Assembly: GCF_000720175.1 (NCBI RefSeq) | Contig: NZ_JOIX01000112.1 | Coordinates: 1 to 20,255, forward strand | Length of the DNA: 20,255 nt | From: Streptomyces sp. NRRL S-337 | GTDB lineage: Bacteria > Actinomycetota > Actinomycetes > Streptomycetales > Streptomycetaceae | Direction of reading: 5' to 3' | In this document: positions 9,590 through 16,784 of the stretch, piece by piece | How positions within the stretch are numbered: position 1 is the stretch's first letter | How the letters are laid out: the number at the start of each line of letters is the position of its first letter | The notes under the pieces: model-generated | Told to the model about the DNA's origin: nothing | Seen by the model: the letters and a program-made list of their open reading frames with translations, nothing else | The model's database searches: none | Made by a program: the position numbers and the translations under genes

Positions 9590-9985
9590 GTGCAAACCGA
9601 TATCGATCCCCGGAGCCTGATCGGCCGCAAAGCGTTCGACCGTAACGGCGCGAAGATAGGCACCATCGACGAGGTCTATCTGGACGACGCGACGGGGGAA
9701 CCGGAGTGGGCAGCCGTACGCACCGGGCTCTTCAGCCGGGACGCGTTCGTCCCCCTGGAACCCAGCAAAATGGTCGGCGAGAGCCTGCACATCCCGTACG
9801 ACCGCAAGCTGATCAAGGACGCCCCGGACTTCGGTGTGGGCCGCCATCTCTCCCCTGAGCAGGAACTTCAGCTCTACCACCACTACCGCCTGGATATCTC
9901 CTCCCCCGACTCCGACGCGGTGTCCCCCGGCAATTCGGGCACCTCCGACACGGACTTCGGCAAGATCGCCGGATCGGAGGACTGA
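9590..9985 (+). CDS. PRC-barrel domain protein
   Basis: A 131-aa protein. The N-terminal half has the PRC-barrel pattern: DPRSLIGRKAFDRNG, KIGTIDEVYLDD, PEWAAVRTG and FVPLEPS. This is the small beta-barrel found in the photosynthetic reaction centre H chain and RimM. The middle contains HLSPEQELQLYHHY, and the tail is acidic and Ser-rich. The GTG start at 9590 follows GGAGGGG at 9581-9587; the open frame extends upstream without a ribosome site. Family members in actinomycetes are often linked to stress responses, but no function is fixed. Its last 103 bp overlap the end of dinB on the other strand. Confidence 0.88.
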   Translation: MQTDIDPRSLIGRKAFDRNGAKIGTIDEVYLDDATGEPEWAAVRTGLFSRDAFVPLEPSKMVGESLHIPYDRKLIKDAPDFGVGRHLSPEQELQLYHHYRLDISSPDSDAVSPGNSGTSDTDFGKIAGSED

Positions 9986-11346
9986 TCCGCCGCAGGCTCC
10001 CCGCCCACCAGCGGCAGGGGCTCCCCCGGCCGTAGCGCCGGGTCCTCGACGGCAAAGGTCCGCACCCTCCCCGGTGCGGACCACGGCGTCTCGAAGCGGA
10101 CGGTCACTCTCCCCAGCCCGCTGCCCTGTACCCACCCCGCGCCGTACTCGTCGTGGACCACGTCCACGCCCGGATGCCAGCGCCGCGGCCGCTCCTCCTC
10201 GGGCGCCTCCCCAGCCGGCTCCGCCCCGGCCCGCTCCTCCGCGGCCCGCGCCAGCTCCTCGGCCTCCCGCTCCGTCGTCAGCTGGGCGAAGAGGTCCTCC
10301 TGCGTGAAGTCGGCCAGCCCGCTGACCCCCACGCCCAGCAGCCGGACACCGCCGGTGGTGTCCACCAGCTCCAGCAGCCGCACCGCGGCCTCACGGATGA
10401 CCGCGGGGTCGTCGGTGGGCCCGCGCAGCGTCTCGGAGCGGGTCAGCGTCGAGAAGTCGTAGTTGCGCACCTTGATCACCACCGTGCGCCCGGAGCGCCC
10501 GGCCGCCCGCAGCCGCTGGACGCAGCGGTCGGCCAGCCGCAGCACCTCGGTCCGCACCCGCGTCCGGTCGGTCAGGTCGACCTCGAAGGTGTCCTCGACG
10601 GAGATCGACTTGGCGTCGCGCTCGGCCACCACGGGACGGTCGTCCTGCCCCAGGGCCATCGCGTACAGCCCGGCGCCGTGCGCCTTCCCCAGGAGCCGCA
10701 CCAGCTCCGCCTCGCCGGCCTCCGCGGTCTCCGCGATCGTGTGGATCCCGGCTCGGCGCAGCGTCTCGGCCGTCGCGGGCCCCACCCCGGGCAGCGTCCG
10801 GACCGACATCGGGCCCAGCAGCTCCCGCTCGGTGCCGGGCGGAATGACCACCAGGCCGTCCGGCTTGGCCTGCTCCGACGCGATCTTCGCCAGCATCTTG
10901 GCGCCGGCCAGCCCCACCGAGCCGGTCAGACCGGTCGCCGCCCGGATGTCACGCCGCAGCTGCTCCCCCACGGCCCGTACCGCGGCCGTCTCCGGGGCCA
11001 CCCCGCCCGCCTCCAGGTCCACGAACGCCTCGTCCAGGCTCAGCGGCTCCACCAGCGGCGACAGCGCGTGCAGCAGCCCCATGACCGTTTCACTCACCTG
11101 GCGGTACAAGGTGAAACGCGGACTGAGGTATGCGGCGTTGGGGCACAGCCGGCGTGCCTGGGCCGTCGGCATCGCGGAGCGCACCCCGAAGACCCGGGCC
11201 TCGTACGACGCCGTGGCGACGACGCCACGCGGCCCGATCCCGCCGACCACCACCGGTTTCCCGCGCAGGCTCGGCTTCGCCGCCTGCTCAGCAGAGGCGT
11301 AGAACGCATCCATGTCCAGATGCAGGATCGTCGGCGCGGGTCTCAC
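9883..11346 (-). CDS. dinB: DNA polymerase IV (Y-family, DinB) with C-terminal extra domain
   Basis: A 487-aa translesion DNA polymerase. It has the Y-family catalytic motifs LHLDMDAFYAS (D11, D13, steric-gate Y16) and LSLDEAFVDL, and a helix-hairpin-helix VRTLPGVGPATAETL in the thumb. QEDLF at 349-353 fits the beta-clamp-binding consensus. After an acidic, Glu/Ala-rich linker, residues about 385-450 (WHPGVDVVHDEYGAGWVQGSGLGRVTVRFE) resemble the Tudor-like C-terminal domain of UvrD/PcrA helicases. The GTG at 11346 (VRPAPTIL) matches the usual family N-terminus; no strong ribosome site is seen, and in-frame starts up to 11376 (TTG) are possible. The 3' end overlaps the PRC-barrel gene. Confidence 0.94.
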   Translation of the reverse strand: MRPAPTILHLDMDAFYASAEQAAKPSLRGKPVVVGGIGPRGVVATASYEARVFGVRSAMPTAQARRLCPNAAYLSPRFTLYRQVSETVMGLLHALSPLVEPLSLDEAFVDLEAGGVAPETAAVRAVGEQLRRDIRAATGLTGSVGLAGAKMLAKIASEQAKPDGLVVIPPGTERELLGPMSVRTLPGVGPATAETLRRAGIHTIAETAEAGEAELVRLLGKAHGAGLYAMALGQDDRPVVAERDAKSISVEDTFEVDLTDRTRVRTEVLRLADRCVQRLRAAGRSGRTVVIKVRNYDFSTLTRSETLRGPTDDPAVIREAAVRLLELVDTTGGVRLLGVGVSGLADFTQEDLFAQLTTEREAEELARAAEERAGAEPAGEAPEEERPRRWHPGVDVVHDEYGAGWVQGSGLGRVTVRFETPWSAPGRVRTFAVEDPALRPGEPLPLVGGEPAADQSSDPAILPKSVSEVPELPGDTASESGEEISRR

Positions 11347-11387
11347 ATGTCCGATGCTGCCGCATGGCACTGACAATCGACCCGCCG

Positions 11388-11425
11388 CCGGGCCGGAGCC
11401 CGGGCGCGCGGCTCAGCCGGCCCGG
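11388..11425 (-). terminator. GC-rich hairpin at the end of the ResR-like MerR gene
   Basis: CCGGGCCGG (11388-11396) pairs perfectly with CCGGCCCGG (11417-11425), extended by an inner AGCC/GGCT. The arm nearer the gene includes its last codons, so the stem spans the stop codon at 11415-11413. There is no U-run. It probably separates this gene from dinB downstream. Confidence 0.6.
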
Positions 11426-12018
11426 TTGCGCCGCCGCGCCAGCTCGTCGTGCGGGTTCTTCCCGATCAGCGTCTCGCCGGTGTCCACGCGCTCCCCGTGC
11501 AGCTGCGAGAGCGCGCCCTCCACGTCCCGCCACACCACGCCCACGGCGATCCCGAAGACGCCCTGGCCGCCCTGGAGCAGGTCCACGACCTGGTCGGGCG
11601 AGGTGCATTCGTAGACCGTCGCGCCGTCGCTCATCAGCGTCATCCGCGTCAGGTCCGCCAGCCCCCGCGCGCGCAGGTGCTGGACGGCGGTGCGGATGTT
11701 CTGCAGCGAGACCCCGGTGTCCAGCAGCCGCTTGACGATCTTCAGGACGACGACGTCCCGGAAGCTGTAGAGCCGCTGGGTGCCGGAGCCGTACGCGGGC
11801 CGGATGCTCGGCTCCACCAGGCCGGTGCGCGCCCAGTAGTCGAGCTGCCGGTAGGTGATGCCCGCTGCCGCGCATGCGGTCGGGCCGCGATAGCCGATGC
11901 TCTGCGCCTCGCAGTCCCCCGACACCGCCGCGGCCGGTGCCGGGGCGCGGTTCGCCGTTGCGCCCGCGTGGAGCGGCAACGCCCCTTCCGCCGCCATACC
12001 GTCGCCGGTGATTGCCAC
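11413..12018 (-). CDS. MerR-family regulator, Rv1830/ResR-like
   Basis: A 201-aa MerR-type DNA-binding protein. After a 40-residue Ala-rich N-terminus, residues about 42-110 form the winged helix: GYRGPTACAAAGITYRQLDYWARTGLV, wing GSGTQRLYSF, and DTGVSLQNIR. The C-terminal part (TVYECTSPDQVVDLLQGGQGVFGIAV) matches the M. tuberculosis Rv1830 type. Rv1830 was named ResR for its link to antibiotic resilience and cell growth control. No Cys metal-sensing cluster is seen. The GTG start is preceded by GGAGGG; a good promoter lies upstream. Position next to DUF151 and ftsR supports orthology. The long N-terminus differs from typical MerR proteins. Confidence 0.9.
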   Translation of the reverse strand: MAITGDGMAAEGALPLHAGATANRAPAPAAAVSGDCEAQSIGYRGPTACAAAGITYRQLDYWARTGLVEPSIRPAYGSGTQRLYSFRDVVVLKIVKRLLDTGVSLQNIRTAVQHLRARGLADLTRMTLMSDGATVYECTSPDQVVDLLQGGQGVFGIAVGVVWRDVEGALSQLHGERVDTGETLIGKNPHDELARRRNRAG

Positions 12019-12062
12019 GCCGCCCTCCGTCCTCCACGTCCCGGACGGGACCTGCCATATCG

Positions 12063-12091
12063 ACGGTATGCAGTCACTCGGGGTGCGTCAA
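12063..12091 (-). promoter_or_regulatory. Vegetative-type promoter of the ResR-like gene
   Basis: On the minus strand, -35 TTGACG (12091-12086) and -10 TACCGT (12068-12063) are separated by exactly 17 bases, a good match to the HrdB consensus. The start would fall near 12056, leaving a leader of about 38 bases to the GTG at 12018. CACTCG within the spacer repeats in inverted form upstream. Confidence 0.75.
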
Positions 12092-12112
12092 CGATCGCCG
12101 CGCTCGCCACGC

Positions 12113-12136
12113 CGAGTGATAATCACCCTACGAGTG
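12113..12136. promoter_or_regulatory. Repeated CGAGTG boxes and GTGATAATCAC palindrome upstream of the ResR-like promoter
   Basis: CGAGTG occurs at 12113-12118 and 12131-12136, 18 bp apart. Its complement CACTCG occurs at 12075-12080 inside the promoter spacer. GTGAT-A-ATCAC (12116-12126) is a perfect odd palindrome between them. The cluster lies 20-45 bp upstream of the -35, a plausible regulator site. Confidence 0.4.
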
Positions 12137-12212
12137 GTTTCTCGTGACCTCGCGCGGGGAATGGCTAAATAGTTTGGCCGGAATCAGACCCTTCGCCCGT
12201 CCGGCGCACCGG

Positions 12213-12686
12213 CTACTGGCTGTTGGTCCCGAAGTCCTCGGGTGAGATCTGGTCGAGGAACTCGCGGAACTTCTCCACCTCGTCCTCCTGCTCGTCCGGG
12301 ATCGCGATCCCCGCGTCGTCCAGCACACCGTCGGTGCCGAAGATCGGCGTTCCGGTGCGCAGGGCCAGCGCTATCGCGTCGGACGGACGGGCACTGACCT
12401 CCACCCCGCTGGCGAAGACCAGTTCCGCATAGAAGACCCCCTCGCGCAGGTCGGTGATGCGGACCTGCGTCAGCTCCTGCCCCACGGCCTCCAGCACGTC
12501 CTTGAAAAGGTCGTGCGTCAGCGGCCTGGCGGGGACCATGCCCTGCTGGGCGAAGGCAATGGCGGTGGCCTCACCCGGCCCGATCCAAATGGGCAGGTAA
12601 CGGTCGCCCCCCACCTCCCGCAGGAGCACGATCGGTTGGCTGGAAGGCATTTCCACCCGGACACCCACGACGTCGAGCTCGTTCAC
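12213..12686 (-). CDS. Bifunctional nuclease family protein (DUF151)
   Basis: A 157-aa single-domain protein of the DUF151 family. Visible conserved blocks are PIVLLREVGGDRYLPIWIGPGEATAIA near the start, RPLTHDLFKDVLEAVG, and RPSDAIALALRTGTPIF. A plant member has DNase and RNase activity and gave the family its name; bacterial function is unsettled. The C-terminus ends in a Glu-rich helix (EQEDEVEKFREFL). The GTG start has only a weak AGGG upstream. It lies 56 bp downstream of ftsR on the same strand and is probably cotranscribed. It corresponds to Rv1829 of M. tuberculosis. Confidence 0.92.
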   Translation of the reverse strand: MNELDVVGVRVEMPSSQPIVLLREVGGDRYLPIWIGPGEATAIAFAQQGMVPARPLTHDLFKDVLEAVGQELTQVRITDLREGVFYAELVFASGVEVSARPSDAIALALRTGTPIFGTDGVLDDAGIAIPDEQEDEVEKFREFLDQISPEDFGTNSQ

Positions 12687-12702
12687 ACAGCAACCCTAGG
12701 AC

Positions 12703-12731
12703 GTGCCCGGCAGGTTTGGGTAGTCGGGCAC
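12703..12731. other. Hairpin between ftsR and the DUF151 gene
   Basis: GTGCCCG (12703-12709) pairs with CGGGCAC (12725-12731) across a 15-base loop. On the plus strand TCTTTT follows, but all neighbouring genes run on the minus strand, where no U-run follows. It may act as a partial terminator or mRNA processing/stability element within the operon. Confidence 0.45.
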
Positions 12732-12742
12732 TCTTTTGCTCA

Positions 12743-13489
12743 CTACGGCCGGCCGCGCAGCGCGCTCTGCACCAGCGCCGCGTGCAGCCGTACGGAGAGC
12801 GTGGCGAGCTCCCTCGCGGTGGCCTCGGCATGGGCCCTGGTCTGTGGATTGCGGTGCCGCCGAAGGGGTGCAACGACCTGCTCGACCAGGCCCGCCTCGC
12901 GCTCCGCGGCCGCCTTGACGACCCGCAGGTGCCGTGGTTCGAGACCGAAACGCCCCAGGTCGGCGACAAGTTTGGCGACCGTGACGGCCTCGATGTCGTA
13001 TCCGCCCTCCGCATGGGGGACGATGAGTCCGTACGACTCCCAGTCGGCGAGCGCCGCCTCGTCCACCTCGGCGGCGGCCAACAGCTCGGCCCGGCCGATC
13101 CGGCTGGCCGTGGGCGTCTCCTCGCCCGCTTCCGGGACGCCCTCGATCAGATCGCGGGCAGGCGCGGCAGGCGCCGGCAGCGTGACCTGCTCACCGCGCT
13201 CGATGGCGTCCAGATGCTCGCGGATGACCTTCAGCGGCAGATAGTGGTCGCGCTGCATCCGCAGGACGCTCGCCAGCCGCTCCACGTCGGCCGGGGTGAA
13301 TTTCCGGTACCCGGAAGGCGTGCGCTTCGGCTCGACCAGCCCCTCGGCCTCCAGGAAGCGGATCTTGGAGATGGTGACCTCGGGAAATTCCTCGCGCAGC
13401 TGGTTGAGCACCGTGCCGATGCTCACCGGCTTTCCGGCCGAGGAGGCGGTGCCGGAATCCCCGGCACCGCCTTTCGGTGTATGGCGCAT
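12743..13489 (-). CDS. ftsR: MerR-family transcriptional regulator, FtsR homologue
   Basis: A 248-aa regulator with an N-terminal MerR winged helix (about 22-95): SIGTVLNQLREEFPEVTISKIRFLEAEGLV, wing SGYRKFTPADVERL, and YLPLKVIREHL. A second HTH-like part follows (about 130-200) with GRAELLAAAEVDEAALADWESYGLI. This two-part layout and the position beside the FHA gene match Rv1828 and corynebacterial FtsR, which activates ftsZ. The ligand is unknown; no metal-binding cysteines are seen. The ATG follows GGGAAGG. It begins 17 bp after the FHA stop, so the two are almost surely one operon. Confidence 0.9.
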   Translation of the reverse strand: MRHTPKGGAGDSGTASSAGKPVSIGTVLNQLREEFPEVTISKIRFLEAEGLVEPKRTPSGYRKFTPADVERLASVLRMQRDHYLPLKVIREHLDAIERGEQVTLPAPAAPARDLIEGVPEAGEETPTASRIGRAELLAAAEVDEAALADWESYGLIVPHAEGGYDIEAVTVAKLVADLGRFGLEPRHLRVVKAAAEREAGLVEQVVAPLRRHRNPQTRAHAEATARELATLSVRLHAALVQSALRGRP

Positions 13490-13506
13490 ATGCCTTCCCT
13501 GGCCGG

Positions 13507-14283
13507 TCAGATGCCGGCGCCTCGCTGGCTCGCGTAGAAGACCAGGCGGTACTTGCCGATCTGGACCTCGTCGCCGTTGTTGAGGGCGACGGAGTCGATG
13601 CGCTCACGGTTGACGTAGGTGCCGTTCAGGCTGCCGACGTCGGCGACCGTGAAGAGGCCGTCCGGGCCGCGACGGAATTCCACGTGGCGACGCGAGACCG
13701 TCACGTCGTCGAGGAAGATGTCGCTCTGCGGATGCCGGCCCGCCGTCGTCAGCTCGCTGTCCAGGAGGAAGCGGCTGCCGGAGTTCGGACCGCGGCGGAC
13801 GATGAGCAGCGCCGAACCCAACGGAAGGGCGTCGACGGCCGCCTGGGCCTCCGGGGACAGCGCGGGCGAGAGGTTCTGGCCCGTGGTCTCCGAGTCGTAG
13901 GCCTCGAGCCCCGAAATGGAGATCGTCGACGTCGTCTCGGACGCCCGCTCGGGCTGCGCGCCCGCGCGCAGCGGCGCGCCGCAGTTGGAGCAGAACCGGC
14001 TCGCCTCGGCGTTCCGGTGCCCACACCTCGTACAAACCAGCAAGGCCGGACCTCCGCCCGTGGGTGCGGCTGATGGTTCCTGGGAACCTATGCGGGCGGC
14101 ACCGGAGGGGTCAACAGAACCCGCGCCGGGCCCCCCGGACGGACCGCCGACCTCGTCACGGAAGAGGGGACGGTTCTCGGTCGCGCCGCTCTCGTCGGCC
14201 CGGCCCTCAGCGCGATGCCGCGCGGAGCCGCTGCCGCCCTCCTGGCGCGCGCTCTTGCCGAACAGCTTTCCAAACAACTTCAC
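13507..14283 (-). CDS. garA: Zinc-ribbon and FHA domain protein, GarA/OdhI homologue
   Basis: A 258-aa phosphothreonine-recognition protein. The GTG start at 14283 (VKLFGKLFGK) has AGGGGA about eight bases upstream; an upstream open extension lacks one. A zinc ribbon has C84, C87, C98 and C101. A linker holds two SETT motifs, SETTST (115-120) and SETTG (131-135). The C-terminal FHA domain (about 158-252) retains GR (182-183), SRRH (197-200) and NGT (220-222). In GarA/OdhI, PknB/PknG phosphorylation of the ETT motif makes the FHA domain bind itself, relieving inhibition of 2-oxoglutarate dehydrogenase and glutamate dehydrogenase. The first SETT matches that site. The N-terminal zinc ribbon is absent from mycobacterial GarA. 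Confidence 0.92.
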   Translation of the reverse strand: MKLFGKLFGKSARQEGGSGSARHRAEGRADESGATENRPLFRDEVGGPSGGPGAGSVDPSGAARIGSQEPSAAPTGGGPALLVCTRCGHRNAEASRFCSNCGAPLRAGAQPERASETTSTISISGLEAYDSETTGQNLSPALSPEAQAAVDALPLGSALLIVRRGPNSGSRFLLDSELTTAGRHPQSDIFLDDVTVSRRHVEFRRGPDGLFTVADVGSLNGTYVNRERIDSVALNNGDEVQIGKYRLVFYASQRGAGI

Positions 14284-14473
14284 GGGCGATTCCCCTTGAA
14301 CGAAACAGACCCGCCCGTGGGGCAGGACGAACCCTCGATGCACACACCGGCCCATCCGGACATCCAGTGAACGTCCGTGGCCTCCAGACAGTTTCCACCA
14401 CACACCACACGCACGGTGCGTCGACCCCCCGCTACCTCATGCCCTCCTGGGGCACTCGACATACCTGTACGCC

Positions 14474-15451
14474 TCACTGCGATGACGACCGAGCGTAGTC
14501 AGGCCGCTTCGCCGCCCGCAAGGCGTCCACAATGATCTTCTCCTCACGGGTCACAGACACCTTGGCCTGCTCCTTTTCCAGCGTCTGGACCACTCCGCCG
14601 GGGATGTTCAGCGCCGGTTCCAGATCCTCCGGCTTGCCGATGACCTTGAAGCGGTACGGCTGCGTGACACGCCTGCCGTCGATCTCCACCCCGCCCCGGA
14701 CGTCCGAGAGGGAGGTGTTCGCGACGACCCGGACGTCGTTGACCTGGATGGCCTCGGCGCCGGCCGCCCGCAGCTCCTGGATGGTGTCCAGCAGCTTGTC
14801 CGCCTCCACGGAGTGCGTCGGGTCGTCGATGGTCAGGTTGATGCCGGGCCCTTGCGCCGCGACGGTCCCGGCCAGCACACCCAGCTGCTGTTCCTTCTCC
14901 ACGGTCTGCTTACGGGCCTCCTCGGCCTGGTCCGAGCTGTTCGCCAGCTCGGTCTTCTGCCCTTCCAGGCGCCGCTGTTCGTCCGTCAACCGCTGGGAGC
15001 GGTTGTCCAGCTCGTCCAGAATGCGCACCAGGTCCTCCTGACGCGCACCTCGCAGCGCACTGCTGTCACTCGTGGAACGTACCTGAATCGCCAGGCCGAG
15101 GCCGAGAATGAACAGCAGCAGGGCGACGATCAGTTGAGCCCGGGTCAGCCGCGGCGGCCACAGGCTCGCCACCAGCCGCTCCCGACCGGTCTTCGGGCGT
15201 TCCGCGTCCCCGTCGCCGGTGTCCGCCGCCGGGGCCGAGGAGTCTGCCCCGTTGTCCGGCTTCTGTCCAGTCGTGTCCGGTTCCTGGCTTTCCGCGTCGT
15301 CCGCGGACTTCGCCGGTTCCGGGGTGCTCCGGCTCTCCGGCGGCATCGGCTGCCGGTCGGCCACGCTGCGCTCCTGCGCCTGCTCCGGCCGTTCCCGGCG
15401 CTCCGGCCGCTGCTCCGGCTCCGGGGTCTCGTCCGTTGCCATCCGCCTCAC
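14474..15451 (-). CDS. DUF881 family membrane-anchored protein (second copy)
   Basis: A 325-aa protein. Residues 1-95 are a long acidic, Pro/Glu-rich cytoplasmic tail. One membrane helix (about 105-124) is followed by a coiled coil (about 135-190) and the DUF881 domain (about 196-315), with GPGINLTIDDP and GAEAIQVNDVRV visible. The bulk is predicted to be outside. The GTG start overlaps the preceding stop as GTGA, which suggests translational coupling; the ATG at 15442 is an alternative. It corresponds to Rv1825. Function is unknown; envelope assembly or division is a guess from the company it keeps. A 190-bp gap to the FHA gene follows. Confidence 0.9.
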   Translation of the reverse strand: MRRMATDETPEPEQRPERRERPEQAQERSVADRQPMPPESRSTPEPAKSADDAESQEPDTTGQKPDNGADSSAPAADTGDGDAERPKTGRERLVASLWPPRLTRAQLIVALLLFILGLGLAIQVRSTSDSSALRGARQEDLVRILDELDNRSQRLTDEQRRLEGQKTELANSSDQAEEARKQTVEKEQQLGVLAGTVAAQGPGINLTIDDPTHSVEADKLLDTIQELRAAGAEAIQVNDVRVVANTSLSDVRGGVEIDGRRVTQPYRFKVIGKPEDLEPALNIPGGVVQTLEKEQAKVSVTREEKIIVDALRAAKRPDYARSSSQ

Positions 15452-15780
15452 GCCCGGAAGACGTGCCGGCGGATCGCCGCGGCGTTGGAGAAGATGCGGA
15501 TGCCGAGCACGACGACGACACCGGTGGAGAGTTGGGCACCTACGCCCAGCTTGTCACCGAGGAAGACGATCAGCGCCGCGACGACCACGTTCGACAGGAA
15601 GGAGACCACGAAGACCTTGTCGTCGAAGATCCCGTCCAGCATGGCCCGCAGACCGCCGAACACGGCGTCCAGCGCGGCGACGACAGCGATCGGCAGGTAA
15701 GGCTCGACCACCGTCGGCACCACGGGCCGCACCACCAGCCCGACCACGACTCCCACGATGAGGCCCAGTACGGCGATCAC
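15448..15780 (-). CDS. sbp: Small basic family protein (DUF1290)
   Basis: A 110-aa integral membrane protein with about four hydrophobic segments (2-20, 29-44, 56-74, 84-97) and a basic C-terminus (RRHVFRA). It matches the small basic protein (DUF1290) family that lies between two DUF881 genes in actinobacteria and near division genes in Firmicutes. The GTG start is preceded by AAGGG. Its first four bases overlap the stop of the upstream DUF881 gene, and its stop overlaps the start of the next, both as GTGA. A three-protein membrane complex is a reasonable inference. It corresponds to Rv1824. Confidence 0.92.
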   Translation of the reverse strand: MIAVLGLIVGVVVGLVVRPVVPTVVEPYLPIAVVAALDAVFGGLRAMLDGIFDDKVFVVSFLSNVVVAALIVFLGDKLGVGAQLSTGVVVVLGIRIFSNAAAIRRHVFRA

Positions 15781-16709
15781 GATGTGCCCTTCCCTGTGTC
15801 GGCACCGTCCGGCTTGGCGGCACCGGCCTTCGGCTTTGCGGTACGTACGATCAAGCTGGGCGCGGGCGGCAGCGTCAGCTCGCTCTCGGCGGAAATCCTG
15901 GCGCGGACGCCGTAGTTCTCCTGCAGGATGTGCAGGTACTGACCGTCGGCGCTGTCCTGGAACGCGGTGCTCAGCCGCTGCCCGTCCCCCACCGCCAGCA
16001 CCGTATAGGGCGGCACCAGCGGCTTGTTGTCGACCAGTATGGCGTCTCCCGCGGCTCTGATCGCCGAGAGTGACGTAAGCCGCTGTCCATTGACGGAGAT
16101 GGCCTCCGCGCCCGAGGCCCACAGGCCGTTGACGACGCGTTGCATGTCCCGGTCCCGCACCCGCCCGGTGTCCGAGAAATCGCTGCTCTCCCGCGGCCCG
16201 CCGCCGCCGGACTCGGCCCCCTTGGCGTCGTCCACGACGAGCTTCACGCCGGGCCCGGTGGCCTGCGTCGAACCGGCCAGCAGGGCGAGCAGTTCGGCCT
16301 TGCCCCCACCGTGTTGCTTCAGCGCCTCGCGCTGCATCCTGCTGACGTCGTCCCGCAGCGCGTCGACCCGCTGCTGCTGCCGGTCCGCCTCGCCGGTGCC
16401 CTTCTGGATGCGGTTGATCAGCTCCGTACGCTCCTTGGCGAGCGTCGGTGCCGATATCCGGGCCTGCGCCGCCCCGACGGTCACCACGAGCGCGGCCAGC
16501 ACCAGACCGGCCGCGAGGCCCAACTTCGCCCGCAGGGTGCGCGGCAGACCGCGCACACCGGCCTCGGACTTGCGCGCGGCCGCCTCGGCGTAACCGTCGT
16601 CGAGGCTGTGGTCCATCACGTTGGTCAGCAGCGACATGGACGCGTCGGGGCGCGCGGCCGGTCTGTTCGGTGTGCTCCGATCGGGGCGCTGCTGCGACAT
16701 GCCGCACAT
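15777..16709 (-). CDS. DUF881 family membrane-anchored protein (first copy)
   Basis: A 310-aa protein with a short cytoplasmic region, one membrane helix (about 62-82), a coiled coil (about 90-132) and an extracytoplasmic DUF881 domain (about 145-290). Visible blocks are GPGVKLVVDD, GLWASGAEAISVNGQRL and VPPYTVLAVGD. The C-terminal tail is Lys/Ala rich. The ATG at 16709 has GGAG at 13 bases; ATG at 16700 (MSQQRP) is equally possible. It is the first gene of a tightly coupled trio with the small basic protein and the second DUF881 gene, corresponding to Rv1823. A terminator hairpin upstream separates it from the nucleotidyltransferase gene. Confidence 0.9.
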   Translation of the reverse strand: MCGMSQQRPDRSTPNRPAARPDASMSLLTNVMDHSLDDGYAEAAARKSEAGVRGLPRTLRAKLGLAAGLVLAALVVTVGAAQARISAPTLAKERTELINRIQKGTGEADRQQQRVDALRDDVSRMQREALKQHGGGKAELLALLAGSTQATGPGVKLVVDDAKGAESGGGGPRESSDFSDTGRVRDRDMQRVVNGLWASGAEAISVNGQRLTSLSAIRAAGDAILVDNKPLVPPYTVLAVGDGQRLSTAFQDSADGQYLHILQENYGVRARISAESELTLPPAPSLIVRTAKPKAGAAKPDGADTGKGTS

Positions 16710-16741
16710 CGTCGCACGTCGGCTCCGCAGTCTCCCAATGG

Positions 16742-16778
16742 CCCCACCGGCGTGCCGATGCCCGGCCCGCCGGTGGGG
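16742..16778 (-). terminator. Terminator hairpin after the nucleotidyltransferase/mutase fusion gene
   Basis: CCCCACCGGCG (16742-16752) pairs perfectly with CGCCGGTGGGG (16768-16778), an 11-bp stem with a 15-base loop. It lies six bases past the stop codon of the upstream gene and ends 33 bp before the first DUF881 start. No U-run is present. Confidence 0.75.
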
Positions 16779-16784
16779 TCCGGA

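Noticed and set aside
14284..14403. N-terminal extension of the FHA protein to an upstream start
   Set aside because: The extension has no ribosome site and no family resemblance, whereas GTG at 14283 has AGGGGA at good spacing and begins the expected VKLFGKLFGK.
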